Below, piece after piece: positions 15,420-24,800 of a stretch of DNA of 64,000 bases. The translations under genes and the position numbers were made by a program. Source of the stretch: Streptomyces sp. NBC_01381 (lineage in GTDB: Bacteria; Actinomycetota; Actinomycetes; Streptomycetales; Streptomycetaceae). The stretch's first letter is position 1, and each line of letters begins with the position of its first letter. A model generated the notes under the pieces. The model saw nothing but the letters and a program-made list of their open reading frames with translations. It was not told the DNA's origin and did not search any database. Where the stretch lies: assembly GCF_026340305.1 (NCBI RefSeq), contig NZ_JAPEPI010000002.1, positions 3,162,001 to 3,226,000 on the forward strand, written 5' to 3'.

Positions 15420-16955
15420 TCAGTTGACCCCTCGCTCGCGCCCCTCCCAGTAGGGCCGGCGCAGCTTGTACTTCTGGAGCTTTCCGGTGGCCGTGCGGGC
15501 CAGTTCGGCGCGGAACTCCACCGAGGTGGGGGCCTTGAAGCCGGCCAGGTGTGCCTTGCAGTGCCGGATCAGGTCCTGTTCCCTGGCCTCGGTGCCGGAA
15601 GCGAGGACCACCAGCGCCTTGATCGTCTCGCCCCATTTCTCGTCCGGCACCCCGATCACCGCGACCTCGGCCACCGCGGGATGGCTGAACAGGACGTCCT
15701 CCACCTCGATCGAGGAGACGTTCTCACCGCCGGTGATGATCACGTCCTTCTTGCGGTCGCTGATCGTGAGGTGCCCGTGCTCGCCGATGCTCCCGCCGTC
15801 GCCCGTGTGGAACCAGCCGTCCTCGAGGGCCTCGGCGGTCTCGGCGGGCTGCTCCCAGTAGCCCTCCAGGATCACGTTCGAGCGGGCGAGTACCTCGCCC
15901 TCGTCCGAGGTCCGCAGCGTCACCCCGAGGGCGGGCGGACCGGCCTGCACCAGCTTCTCCGCGCGCTCCCGCGGCTCCAGGCCGTCCCACTCGGCGCGCG
16001 TGCGGTTGATCGTGAGGAGCGGGGACGTCTCGGTGAGGCCGTAGATCTGGATGAACTCCCAGCCGAGCTCGGACTCGACCCGCTCGACCGTCTGGGTGGG
16101 CGGCGGCGCCCCCGCGACGATGACCCGCACCCGGTCCCGGCCGGGGATCTCCCCCTCCCAGGACTGCGCGGCGGCAAGGACCGCGTTGACCACCGCGGGC
16201 GCCGCACACAGCACGGTGACGCCGTGCTCGGCGACGCGGCGCAGGATCTCCGTGCCGTCCACCTTGCGCAGCACGATGTGGCGCGCGCCCATGCCGGACA
16301 TCGCGAACGGCATGCCCCAGCCGTTGGCGTGGAACATCGGCAGCGTGTGCAGATAGACGTCCCGGTCGCTGACACCCGCGTGCAGCGCGAACGTCAGCGC
16401 GTTCACCCAGATGTTGCGATGGGTGATCTGTACGCCCTTGGGGCGGGCCGTGGTGCCGCTGGTGAAGTTGATGGTCGCGGTGGCGTTCTCGTCGGGCTCC
16501 CAGGGCTCGGGCTCGGTGCCGAAGCGGTACAACTCAGCATCGGCGGCCGCCCCGAGCGTGAAGCGGTGCGCGCAGTCCACGCCCGCCAGACGCTCCGTCA
16601 GCTCGGGGTCGACCAGGAGCACACTCGCCCCCGACCGTCCGACGATATGGCTCACCTCGTCGGCCGTGAGCCGGAAGTTCACCGGCACGAGCACCCTGCC
16701 GTATCCGCTCACCCCGAAGAACGACGTCAACAGCCGTGCGCTGTTGGGTGAGACCACCGCGACCCGCGCGCCGTGCGGCACCCCGAGCGCGTCGAGCCCG
16801 GCGGCCTGGGCCCGCGCCAGCTCACCCACCCGGTGGTAGGTGAGCCCCTGCCAGGGCTCCGCGGGCTGATCCGGTTCGTCGACGATGCCGACGCGGTCCC
16901 CGTACACGGTCGTGGCGCGGTCCAGAAAATCAAGGGCACCGAACGGGACGAACAT
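15420..16955 (-). CDS. Acyl-CoA synthetase (AMP-binding)
   Basis: 511 aa. All core motifs of the ANL adenylate-forming family are present: A3 TSGTTARPKG at about 165-174, A5-like QIYGLTETSP, A7 GWFHTGDGGSIGEHGHL, A8 DRKKDVIITGGENVSS, and A10 lysine in ARTATGKLQKYKLR. It activates a medium- or long-chain fatty acid or a related carboxylic acid with ATP and CoA. ATG start preceded by GGGAGG. It stands alone, 77 bases upstream of the encapsulin operon end and on the same strand, so weak co-transcription is possible. Confidence 0.92.
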   Translation of the reverse strand: MFVPFGALDFLDRATTVYGDRVGIVDEPDQPAEPWQGLTYHRVGELARAQAAGLDALGVPHGARVAVVSPNSARLLTSFFGVSGYGRVLVPVNFRLTADEVSHIVGRSGASVLLVDPELTERLAGVDCAHRFTLGAAADAELYRFGTEPEPWEPDENATATINFTSGTTARPKGVQITHRNIWVNALTFALHAGVSDRDVYLHTLPMFHANGWGMPFAMSGMGARHIVLRKVDGTEILRRVAEHGVTVLCAAPAVVNAVLAAAQSWEGEIPGRDRVRVIVAGAPPPTQTVERVESELGWEFIQIYGLTETSPLLTINRTRAEWDGLEPRERAEKLVQAGPPALGVTLRTSDEGEVLARSNVILEGYWEQPAETAEALEDGWFHTGDGGSIGEHGHLTISDRKKDVIITGGENVSSIEVEDVLFSHPAVAEVAVIGVPDEKWGETIKALVVLASGTEAREQDLIRHCKAHLAGFKAPTSVEFRAELARTATGKLQKYKLRRPYWEGRERGVN

Positions 16956-17032
16956 CCTGGCCTCCCGAGCTCAAAGTGATGTACGGCGCCCATAGGACCA
17001 TGGACACCGCACACCACATACTGGCTCACGGG

Positions 17033-18442
17033 CTAAGGCGCGGGAGGCTGCTGGGCCTGTGGCGCGTCCTGCAGTCGCCGCAGGGACGCCACCAGCTGAT
17101 CCACCTCCTCGGACGTGTTGTAGAGGGCGAGCGACGCACGGGCGGCGGACTCCACGCCGTAGTGGGCAAGGGCGGGCTGCGCGCAGTGGTGTCCTGCGCG
17201 GATGGCGATGCCGTCACGGTCGAGCCAGTCGGCGACGGCCGCCGGATCGTGCCCCGCGAGGGTGAACGTGAGGACCGCGATCCGGTCGGGCGCCGAACCG
17301 AGGACGTCCAGGCCGGGCACCGTCGACATGGCCTGCGTCGCGTACGCGAGGAGCGCGTCCTCGTACGCGGCGACGGCGTCCCGGTCGAAGGACGTGAACC
17401 AGTTCAGCGCGGCAAGCAGGCCGACCGCGCCCGAGATGTGACCGGTGCCGGCCTCAAGGCGGTGCGGGACGGGCGCGAACGTCGTCCGCCCGAACTCCAC
17501 GGACTCGATCATGTTGCCGCCGCCCTGCCACGGGTTCATGGCCTGGAGGATCTCCGGTTTCGCGTACAGGGCGCCGATGCCGGTCGGGGCGAACAGCTTG
17601 TGCCCGGAGAAGGCGTAGAAGTCAGCGTCCAGATCTGTCACGTCCACCGGGAAGTGCGCGACGGCCTGCGCCCCGTCGACCAGGACCTTCGCGCCGTAGC
17701 GATGCGCGAGTGCGGTCATCTCCTTCACCGGAGGGACGGTGCCGAGGACGTTCGACGCGTGGCTGATGGCGACCAACTGCGTGCGGTACGAGAGGAGATC
17801 GGCGTACGCGTCCTGATCGATTTCCCCGTCGAGGGTGAGCGGGATCGGGACGACGCGGGCCCGGGTCTCCTTCGCGAGCAGCTGCCACGGCACGATGTCG
17901 GAGTGGTGTTCCAGGACCGGCACCAGAATGTCGTCCCCGGGGCCGAGGTTCGCCCGGCCCCAGCTCTGGGCGACCAGGTTGATGGCCTCGGTCGTCCCGC
18001 GTACGAAGACGATGTCGTCCGGCGAACCGGCCCCCAGGAACCCGGCGACCGCGGCCCGCGCCGCCTCGTACAGCTCGGTGGCCTCGCGCGCCATGGTGTG
18101 CGCGCCGCGGTGGATGTTGGAGTTGGCGGCGGAGTAGTAGGCACCGAGCGCCTCGATGACCTGGCGCGGCTTCTGCGTGGTGGCGCCGTTGTCGAGCCAG
18201 ACCAGGGGGTGCCCGTTCACCGTGCGGTGCAGGATCGGGAAGTCCTTGCGGGCCGACTCGGGGGAGAAGGCGGGTGGTTGGGGGCCGGGGAGCGCGGCGG
18301 TCGTCGGGTCCGCGAGCAGTTCCTGGGCCGACGGCACGGGCGGCGTCGCCGGGACCCCCGGAGTCGGCGGCACCTCCGGAACCGTGCCGCCCGAAGCCTC
18401 CGCCAGCCCCGGCAGCCGACCCGTGAGGTCAGGAATAGTCAT
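17033..18442 (-). CDS. SufS-like cysteine desulfurase, probable encapsulin cargo
   Basis: 469 aa. Class V aminotransferase fold: PLP lysine K282 in FYAFSGHKLFAPTGIG and the active-site cysteine C420 in IAIRAGHHCAQP, as in group II (SufS/CsdA) desulfurases, which remove sulfur from cysteine. Residues 1-58 are an Ala/Pro-rich disordered extension (VPEVPPTPGVPATPPVP, then QELLADPTTAALPGPQPP) absent from housekeeping SufS and typical of the cargo-loading region of family 2 encapsulin cargo. Its ATG lies 14 bases inside the shell gene, so translation is coupled. Likely role: sulfur storage or mobilisation inside the compartment. Confidence 0.93.
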   Translation of the reverse strand: MTIPDLTGRLPGLAEASGGTVPEVPPTPGVPATPPVPSAQELLADPTTAALPGPQPPAFSPESARKDFPILHRTVNGHPLVWLDNGATTQKPRQVIEALGAYYSAANSNIHRGAHTMAREATELYEAARAAVAGFLGAGSPDDIVFVRGTTEAINLVAQSWGRANLGPGDDILVPVLEHHSDIVPWQLLAKETRARVVPIPLTLDGEIDQDAYADLLSYRTQLVAISHASNVLGTVPPVKEMTALAHRYGAKVLVDGAQAVAHFPVDVTDLDADFYAFSGHKLFAPTGIGALYAKPEILQAMNPWQGGGNMIESVEFGRTTFAPVPHRLEAGTGHISGAVGLLAALNWFTSFDRDAVAAYEDALLAYATQAMSTVPGLDVLGSAPDRIAVLTFTLAGHDPAAVADWLDRDGIAIRAGHHCAQPALAHYGVESAARASLALYNTSEEVDQLVASLRRLQDAPQAQQPPAP

Positions 18443-19817
18443 GGTAGTTCGACACCTCGACGTTCTGCAGGACGGCGATGGCGTCCTCCACCAGGACCGC
18501 CGTGTTGAAGTACGCCGTCATCAGGTACGACGTGATGCCCTTCTGGTCGACGCCCATGTTCCGCATGGACAGGCCCGGTTCGACCTCGTCCGCGACGCCC
18601 GCGGGACGCAGCCCGACCACGCCCTGCTCGGCCTCGCCCGTCCGCATCAGGAGGATCTCGGTGGTGCCGACGGAGACGCCGGAGCCGTTGGAGAACCGCA
18701 CCTTGTCCGACGGCAGCAGCGGCACGCCGCGCCAGGTGAGCAGCGGGCTGCCGAAGCGGCTGTCGATCACCGGGGGCACACCGCGCCGCGTACATTCGCG
18801 GCCGAACGCGGCGATGGCTTTGGGGTGCGCGAGGAAGAAGCCGGGCTGCTTCCACACCTTGGTCAGGAGCTCGTCCAGGTCGTCGGGCGTGGGCGCACCG
18901 GTGCGCGACTGGACGCGCTGCCCGGCGGAGACGTTGTTGAACAGGCCGTACTCGGGGTGGTTCAGGAGCGAGGACTCCTGGCGTTCGCGCAGCGCGGCGA
19001 CGGTGAGGTTGGACTGGGCCCGGGTCTGGTCGATGGGGCCGTTGTAGAGGTCGGCGACCTTGGTGTGCACACGGAGCACCGTCTGCGCGAGGGTCATGTG
19101 GTACTCGCGCGGCGCGTCCTCGTAGTCGACGAACGTGCCCGGCAGGTCGACCTCCCCGACGTGCCCCGCGCTGAGGTCCACCGGCACCTCGGCGCCCGGC
19201 GTCATCATCTCGCCCTCCGCGTACGCCGCGCACGCGCCCCGCAGCGTCTCGTCGCGGTCGATGAGTGCCGCGAGCGCGCTGCGGTCCGCGCAGAGCGCGA
19301 TGCCGGGGGTGAGCGCCTTGACGCGGTAGGGCATCGCCTCGGTGCGGGTCCACGCGCCGAGGTCGAAGAACTGTCCGTCACCGATGACTTCGAGCAGCGC
19401 GTCCTCGCCGTACCGCCCCGTCACCCGCTTCTCGGCCCGGCCCCGTACGACGACCCAGAGCCGGTCGGCGGGGTCGCCCTCCTGGGTCAGGACCTGACCG
19501 GCCTCGAAGGTGACCTCGGTGAAGGCGCCGGCGAGCTCCGCGAGCAGCGCGTCGTCGGCCTCGCGGAGGTAGGGCACCTCGCGTAAGTCGCCCGCCACTA
19601 CGCGGTGCGAGTCGCCTTCCTCGTACGTGGTGATGCGGTCGTCGCCGAGCACGAAGGTGCGGCGGCGGTTCACCCGGTAGGTGCCCGACTCGACGTCCAC
19701 CCACGGCAGCGCGCGCAGCAGATAGCGCGGGGTGATGCCGCGCATCTGCGGGGTGGTCTTGGTGGTCGTCGCGAGTTGCCGTGCGGCATCCGGGCCGAGG
19801 GTCAGACGGTCGGTCAC
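18429..19817 (-). CDS. Family 2B encapsulin shell protein with cNMP-binding domain
   Basis: 462 aa from the GTG at 19817 (AGGAGG five bases upstream). An N-terminal arm and the HK97-like shell fold (ITPRYLLRALPWVDVESGTY, then PREYHMTLAQTVLRVHTKVA and GITSYLMTAYFNTAVLVEDA) are interrupted at residues 78-190 by a cyclic-nucleotide-binding-like beta-roll (FEAGQVLTQEGDPADRLWVV, FFDLGAW). That insert defines family 2B shells. The protein should self-assemble into an icosahedral compartment loading the coupled desulfurase. Whether the CBD binds a nucleotide here is unknown. The 437-base upstream region is unusually free of genes. Confidence 0.92.
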   Translation of the reverse strand: MTDRLTLGPDAARQLATTTKTTPQMRGITPRYLLRALPWVDVESGTYRVNRRRTFVLGDDRITTYEEGDSHRVVAGDLREVPYLREADDALLAELAGAFTEVTFEAGQVLTQEGDPADRLWVVVRGRAEKRVTGRYGEDALLEVIGDGQFFDLGAWTRTEAMPYRVKALTPGIALCADRSALAALIDRDETLRGACAAYAEGEMMTPGAEVPVDLSAGHVGEVDLPGTFVDYEDAPREYHMTLAQTVLRVHTKVADLYNGPIDQTRAQSNLTVAALRERQESSLLNHPEYGLFNNVSAGQRVQSRTGAPTPDDLDELLTKVWKQPGFFLAHPKAIAAFGRECTRRGVPPVIDSRFGSPLLTWRGVPLLPSDKVRFSNGSGVSVGTTEILLMRTGEAEQGVVGLRPAGVADEVEPGLSMRNMGVDQKGITSYLMTAYFNTAVLVEDAIAVLQNVEVSNYHDYS

Positions 19818-20254
19818 TGGAACCTCCTGGAAGACGGTGCGAAGACGGTGCTCTGGGCGTGTGGCGCCGATCGTCTTCTCGTCGTTCCCGGGCCGCAAGT
19901 GGCGATTTTTCAGGGCTGATTGAGGAAAGGCCTGAAATGGCTGACCTACCGGTCACGAACCCCAGGCAGACCTTTCCATACGACCCCCGGGAATTCCCCG
20001 CACGGCAGATATCAGGCTCAAATCAGCCCAATACCGGAACTAGGCGCCCCTGCAAAACGCGCTTATGGCTCACCGCTCGGCCGTGGATTTCAAGCCGCCG
20101 CGGGTGGCCGGGTCTTGTGACCTTGTGCCGGTCTCGTCATACTCGGCGCCGTTGCCGGGCGGGACGCGACCACGTCACTGCTTGGCATGCTCATGTCTGT
20201 AACTCCCCGGGGCCGCCCCACTGGAACGGCTCCAACCCCCCATGGAGGTACTGA
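19818..20254. other. Intergenic region between encapsulin and protease genes
   Basis: No convincing reading frame. It must hold the divergent promoters of the encapsulin operon and the S1 protease. An inverted repeat TTTCAGG (19908-19914) / CCTGAAA (19931-19937) lies about 90 bases upstream of the shell start and is a candidate operator. The region is less GC-rich than its surroundings. The ribosome site GGAGG at 20244-20248 belongs to the protease. Confidence 0.5.
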
Positions 20255-21331
20255 GTGAGAACCCCACAGTTGCGCACGCGCCGCCTCGTCATGGCCGGAG
20301 CGAGCGTCGCCGCCCTGGTCGCGGGAAGCCTGACCATGGCGAACACCAGCACCGCGGCACCCACCCCCACTGCCGACACCCTGTCGTCGGCCGCCGCAGG
20401 TGACCTCGCGACATCGCTGGCCGCCGACCTGAAGGGCGACACGGCCGGCGCGTACTACGACGCGAAGGCGCGGAACCTGGTCATCAACGTCGTCGACGAG
20501 GCCGCGGCCGAGCAGGTGCGCGAGGCGGGCGCCGTGGCCAAGGTGGTCAGCCACACCAAGACCGCGCTCGAAGCGGCGAAGATGGAGCTCAACGCCAGTT
20601 CCGTGCCCGGCACTTCGCGTGCCGTCGACCCCGTGACCAACAAGGTCGTCGTCACCGCCGACAGCACCGTCAAGGGCGCCGAACTGCGGAAGCTGAAGAA
20701 GGCCGTCGCCGCGCAGGACGGCAAGGCCGTGCTCAAGCGGACAGCGGGGAAGTTCTCGCCGCTGATCGCGGGCGGCGACCCGATCTACAGCTCGGGCGGC
20801 CGCTGTTCGCTCGGCTTCAACGTCGTCAAGGACGGCGCGCCGCACTTCCTCACCGCGGGCCACTGCACCGAACTCGCGGGCACCAGCTGGTCCGACAGCC
20901 AGGGCGGCGCCGAGATCGGCCAGGCCGTCGACTGGACGTTCCCCGGAGCCGACCACGCCCTGGTGAAGTACACGGCCGATGTGCCGCACCCGAGCGAGGT
21001 CAATCTCTACAACGGCTCCACCCAGCAGATCACCGGCGCGCGCGAGGCCGTCGTCGGTGAGCAGGTACAGCGCAGCGGCAGCACCACCCAGCTGCACGAC
21101 GGCTCCGTGCAGGGACTCGACGTCTCGGTCTCCTACCCGCAGGGCACCGTGGACGGTCTCATCCAGACCGACGTGTGCGCCGAGCCCGGTGACAGCGGCG
21201 GCTCGCTCTTCGCGGGCAGCGACGCACTGGGCCTGACCTCCGGCGGCAGCGGCAACTGCTCGTCCGGCGGCCAGACGTTCTTCCAGCCGGTGACGGACGC
21301 CCTCGCGGTGTACGGAGCGCAGATCGGCTGA
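20255..21331 (+). CDS. Streptogrisin-type S1 serine protease, secreted
   Basis: 358 aa preproenzyme. A Tat-like or Sec signal peptide (RTRRLVMAGASVAALVAGSL) runs to about residue 35, followed by a propeptide, then the mature chymotrypsin-like enzyme from about I171 (IAGGDPIYSSGGRCSLGFNV), 188 residues as in streptogrisins A/B. The catalytic triad is H203 (TAGHC), D233 (ADHALVKY) and S314 (PGDSGGS); cysteines pair as C184-C204 and C308-C335 by analogy. The propeptide assists folding and is removed autocatalytically in the family. GTG start with GGAGG upstream. An extracellular broad-specificity protease. Confidence 0.95.
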   Translation: MRTPQLRTRRLVMAGASVAALVAGSLTMANTSTAAPTPTADTLSSAAAGDLATSLAADLKGDTAGAYYDAKARNLVINVVDEAAAEQVREAGAVAKVVSHTKTALEAAKMELNASSVPGTSRAVDPVTNKVVVTADSTVKGAELRKLKKAVAAQDGKAVLKRTAGKFSPLIAGGDPIYSSGGRCSLGFNVVKDGAPHFLTAGHCTELAGTSWSDSQGGAEIGQAVDWTFPGADHALVKYTADVPHPSEVNLYNGSTQQITGAREAVVGEQVQRSGSTTQLHDGSVQGLDVSVSYPQGTVDGLIQTDVCAEPGDSGGSLFAGSDALGLTSGGSGNCSSGGQTFFQPVTDALAVYGAQIG

Positions 21332-21511
21332 CCTGAATCGCACCGGAGCACGGGTTGGCCGGAGCACCGGATAGCCGGGCGAGGAGTCGGGAAGGATGGT
21401 CCCGGTGCGGTCGTGATCACCGATCGCGCCGGGGCGGTCCCTCTCCGATGTGAGGGGCGGCCCCCTTCCGGGGCAGGGGACGGTCCCTTCCGGTGCGAGA
21501 AGGGTGCAGCG

Positions 21512-22369
21512 ATGACACATTCGGCCCCAGGACGGCTCGTCATCTCGCGGGCGACGCCCGACGACTGGCGGACGGTCGTCGAATGGGCGGCGGGCGAGGG
21601 ATGGAACCCGGGTCTCAGAGACGTGCCCTCCTTCTTCGCGCAGGACCCCGAGGGATTCTTCATCGGCCGGGTGGACGGTGAGGCGGCCTCCGCGATCTCG
21701 GTCGTCAACTACGACGACCAGTACGCCTTCCTGGGCTTCTACCTGGTCCGCCCCGACCTGCGGGGCCGGGGCCACGGCCTCGCCACCTGGAACACGGCCC
21801 TCGCCCACGCGGGCAGGCGGACCGTCGGCCTCGACGGCGTCGTCACCCAGCAGGACAACTACCGCCGCTCGGGCTTCGAGTTCACCCACACCACCATGCG
21901 CTACCTGGGCCCCGCACCCACTGGCGCGCCAACTCCCGCGAACATCCGGCCCGTTGAGGCGGCCGGGCTGCGCGCCATCACCGCGTACGACGCCGCGAGC
22001 CATCCCGCCGACCGCCCGCGCTTCCTGGACCCCTGGCTCACCGCTCCCGGACACCGCGCCCTCGCCCGCATCGTCGACGGCCGCGTGACCGGGTACGGAG
22101 TGCTGCGCCCCGCCCGCGAAGCCCTGCGCATCGGGCCGCTGTTCGCCGACACGCGCGCCGACGCCGAGGCGCTCTTCGACGCGCTGACCGCCGAGGCGGA
22201 CGGCGCTCCGGTCGCCATCGACGTGCCCGAGACACAGCCCGAGGCCGTCGCCCTCGCCGAGAGCCGCGGCCTGAAGCCCACATTCGAGACCGCCCGGATG
22301 TACACGGGCCCGGTCCGGCCGCTCGCCCAGGAGCGGGTCTTCGGCGTCGCGACGCTGGAGCTCGGCTGA
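21512..22369 (+). CDS. GNAT family N-acetyltransferase (two-domain)
   Basis: 285 aa. The N-terminal GNAT domain has the acetyl-CoA loop RPDLRGRGHGLATW at about residues 86-99; the second half (YGVLRPAREALRIGPLFADT) matches the C-terminal acetyltransferase-like domain of the YitI/DUF1248-type family. Substrate unknown. ATG at 21512 with AGAAGGG upstream; an earlier in-frame start would add 33 residues of low-complexity sequence. It converges with the GH3 gene across a hairpin terminator. Confidence 0.88.
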   Translation: MTHSAPGRLVISRATPDDWRTVVEWAAGEGWNPGLRDVPSFFAQDPEGFFIGRVDGEAASAISVVNYDDQYAFLGFYLVRPDLRGRGHGLATWNTALAHAGRRTVGLDGVVTQQDNYRRSGFEFTHTTMRYLGPAPTGAPTPANIRPVEAAGLRAITAYDAASHPADRPRFLDPWLTAPGHRALARIVDGRVTGYGVLRPAREALRIGPLFADTRADAEALFDALTAEADGAPVAIDVPETQPEAVALAESRGLKPTFETARMYTGPVRPLAQERVFGVATLELG

Positions 22370-22373
22370 CGCG

Positions 22374-22403
22374 GCGGGCCGGACCCCACCGGGCCCGGCC
22401 CGC
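22374..22403. terminator. Bidirectional hairpin terminator
   Basis: GCGGGCCGG (22374-22382) pairs with CCGGCCCGC (22395-22403) around a 12-base loop, in the 45-base gap between the convergent GNAT and GH3 stops. No U tract follows, as is usual in Streptomyces. Confidence 0.7.
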
Positions 22404-22414
22404 ACGCCATCGCC

Positions 22415-24697
22415 CTACGTGATCGTCAGCCGCTGCTTCGCCTTCGCCTCGGAGCTGTTGCCGACGTACAGGTCCACCGCCCCCGCCTCGACCCGGAATT
22501 CACCGCCCTCGGCGTTCGTCCAGAACCCGAGGTCATCGGCGCCGAGCAGGAAGCGGACCGTCGTCGACTTGCCCGCTCCCAGCGTCACCCGGCGGAACCC
22601 GCGCAGTCTGCGCACCGGCTGCGCGATGCTCGCCGCGATGTCGTGGACGTACAACTGGACGACCTCGTCGCCCGCCCGGTCACCGGTGTTGGCGACCGTG
22701 ACCGAGACCTCCACGGTGTCGCCCGTGCGCAGGGCGCCCGCCGAGACGCGGTCGCGGCTCAGCTTCGGGGCGCCGGTCTCGAAGGTCGTGTAGCTGAGCC
22801 CGTGGCCGAAGGCGAACTGCGGCTCCGGCGGCAGGTCCAGATACTTGGACGTGTACTTGTTGTCCGCGGCGTACGGACGGCCCGTCGACTCCCGGTTGTA
22901 GTGGACGGGGATCTGGCCGACCGTACGCGGGAACGAGACGGGCAGCTTGCCGCCGGGAGCGACCTCGCCGAACAGCACGTCGGCGATGGCGTTCCCGGCC
23001 TCGAGCCCCGGGTGCCAGGCCTCGAGAACGGCGGGCGCCCTGTCCAGCCAGTCGCCGATCGTCAGCGGGCGTCCGTTGACCAGGACCACCACGAACGGCT
23101 TGCCCGTCCCCGCGATCGCCTCGATCAGCTTCTCCTGCGCGCCGGGCAGGCCGATGTCGCTGCGCGCCGCCGCCTCGCCGCTCATCGCCGGGGGCTCACC
23201 GACCACCACGACGGTGACATCGGCGCCCTTGGCCGCGGCGACCGCCGCCGGGATGCCACGGGTGTCCTTGCCCTCCGGGTCGACTCCCTTCGCGTACGTC
23301 ACCTTCGCGTCCGGAGCGGCGCGCTTGACCGCGTCGAGCACCCTCCCGGCGGGGAACTTCTTCGTGGCGCCGGGGAACGTCCAAGTCCCAAGCAGATCCT
23401 CGGAGTTGCCGAACGGCCCGACGACCGCGATCGACCCGGTGGACTTCTTGAGCGGGAGTGCCCGGCCGGCGTTCTTCAGGAGCACCATGGAGCGGGCCGC
23501 CGTCTCGCGGGCCGCCTTGCGCGCCGCCGCGGAGGGCTTGTCGATGGCGGTTCCCTCGTCGACGTACGGATGCTCGAAGAGCCCCAGGGCGAACTTCAGG
23601 TTCAGGATCCGCGCGACCGCCTCGTCGAGCCGCCGCTCGCTGATCCTTCCGCCGCTCAGCAGCTTCTTGCCGTGCTTGGCCAGGTCCGTGCTCGCCATCT
23701 CCATGTCGACGCCGGCGTTGAGCGCGAGACGGGCCGCGTCGGCGCCGTCCTCGGCGAAGCCGTGCGCGATCAGCTCGTCGACGCCGTTCCAGTCGCTGAC
23801 GACGAATCCTTCGAAGCCCCACTCCTTGTGCAGTACGTCGATGAGGGTGTGGGAGTTGGCGTGCGCCGGGACGCCGCTGATCGTGTTGAAGGAGGCCATC
23901 ACCGTGGCCACCCCCGCGTCCAACGCGGCCTTGAACGGCGGCAGATACAGATTGCGCAGCCGGGACTCGGACACGTCGACGGTGTTGTAGTCACGGCCGC
24001 CCTCGGCCCCGCCGTACGCGACGAAGTGCTTGGCGCAGGCGGCGATGCGGTCCTTGTCCGCCAGGCCCGCACCCTTCTCGCCCTGATAGCCCTCCACCTT
24101 GGCCACGGCGAACGCCGTCGTCAGATACGGGTCTTCGCCGCAGCCCTCGGCGACGCGGCCCCAGCGCGGCTCGTGCGTGACGTCCATCATCGGCGAGAAC
24201 GTCCAGTGCACGCCGTTCGACCGTGACTCCTTCGCGGAGATCTCGGCGTCCCGCCGGGTGACCTCCGGGTCGAAGCTCGCCGCCTGGGCGAGGGGGATCG
24301 GGAACGTGGTCCACAGACCATGGATGACATCGAGCCCGAAGAGCAGCGGGATGCCGAGCCGGGACTCCTCGACGGCGATGCGCTGCAGGGCGTTGCTGTT
24401 CTCGGCGCCGAAGATGTTCAGTACGGAACCGAGCCGTCCCGCGCGCGCCGCGTCCTCGACGTCCTTGGTCTCAGTGCCGCCGGGGCCCGTGCTGACGGCC
24501 CACGGCAGTTGCTGCAGCTGGCCCAGTTTCTCTTCGACAGTCATACGGTCGAGCAACTTCTTGACCCTCGGGTCGGGGCGGCTCCGCCGCTGTGGCGCGG
24601 CCTGGGCGCTTCCCGTACCGGCGGCGGTGAAGCCGCTTCCTGCAACGGCCGTGCCGCCGATCGCGGACAGCAGAGAACGCCTTCGTAGCTCTCGCAT
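22415..24697 (-). CDS. GH3 beta-glucosidase, secreted (Tat)
   Basis: 760 aa. Tat signal RRRSLLSAIGGTAVAGSG with AQA cleavage near residue 34. The GH3 N-terminal TIM barrel carries the nucleophile D302 in GFVVSDWNGVDEL and KHFVAYGG; the alpha/beta sandwich follows (GSIAVVGPFGNSEDLLGTWT), then a fibronectin-III-like C-terminal domain (VSVTVANTGDRAGDEVVQLY). This order and length match BglX-type exo-beta-glucosidases acting on cello-oligosaccharides or related glucans outside the cell. ATG start, divergent from the SoxR-box ABC gene. Confidence 0.95.
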   Translation of the reverse strand: MRELRRRSLLSAIGGTAVAGSGFTAAGTGSAQAAPQRRSRPDPRVKKLLDRMTVEEKLGQLQQLPWAVSTGPGGTETKDVEDAARAGRLGSVLNIFGAENSNALQRIAVEESRLGIPLLFGLDVIHGLWTTFPIPLAQAASFDPEVTRRDAEISAKESRSNGVHWTFSPMMDVTHEPRWGRVAEGCGEDPYLTTAFAVAKVEGYQGEKGAGLADKDRIAACAKHFVAYGGAEGGRDYNTVDVSESRLRNLYLPPFKAALDAGVATVMASFNTISGVPAHANSHTLIDVLHKEWGFEGFVVSDWNGVDELIAHGFAEDGADAARLALNAGVDMEMASTDLAKHGKKLLSGGRISERRLDEAVARILNLKFALGLFEHPYVDEGTAIDKPSAAARKAARETAARSMVLLKNAGRALPLKKSTGSIAVVGPFGNSEDLLGTWTFPGATKKFPAGRVLDAVKRAAPDAKVTYAKGVDPEGKDTRGIPAAVAAAKGADVTVVVVGEPPAMSGEAAARSDIGLPGAQEKLIEAIAGTGKPFVVVLVNGRPLTIGDWLDRAPAVLEAWHPGLEAGNAIADVLFGEVAPGGKLPVSFPRTVGQIPVHYNRESTGRPYAADNKYTSKYLDLPPEPQFAFGHGLSYTTFETGAPKLSRDRVSAGALRTGDTVEVSVTVANTGDRAGDEVVQLYVHDIAASIAQPVRRLRGFRRVTLGAGKSTTVRFLLGADDLGFWTNAEGGEFRVEAGAVDLYVGNSSEAKAKQRLTIT

Positions 24698-24763
24698 GTA
24701 TTCGCTTTCTCGAATCAGGAAGTCGGTAACGGTACCTCTTTCCGATGCCTGTCCCGGTGAAGC

Positions 24764-24800
24764 TTGACCTCAAGAAAGCTTGAGGTTCTAAGTTCCTCTC
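24764..24800 (+). promoter_or_regulatory. SoxR box and promoter of the ABC exporter
   Basis: CCTCAAG (24768-24774) and CTTGAGG (24779-24785) form a perfect dyad with a 4-base centre, the half-sites of the SoxR operator known from E. coli soxS. It overlaps a -35 TTGACC (24764-24769) and a -10-like TAAGTT (24789-24794) spaced 19 bp, the over-long spacing typical of MerR/SoxR-activated promoters. Transcription would start about 7 bases on, at or within 2 bases of the ATG at 24801, giving a leaderless mRNA. Confidence 0.85.

Noticed and set aside
15549..16751. Long open frames antisense to the acyl-CoA synthetase, encapsulin, GH3 and other genes
   Set aside because: They have no domain similarity, poor third-position GC and exist because high-GC coding sequence has few stops on the other strand.
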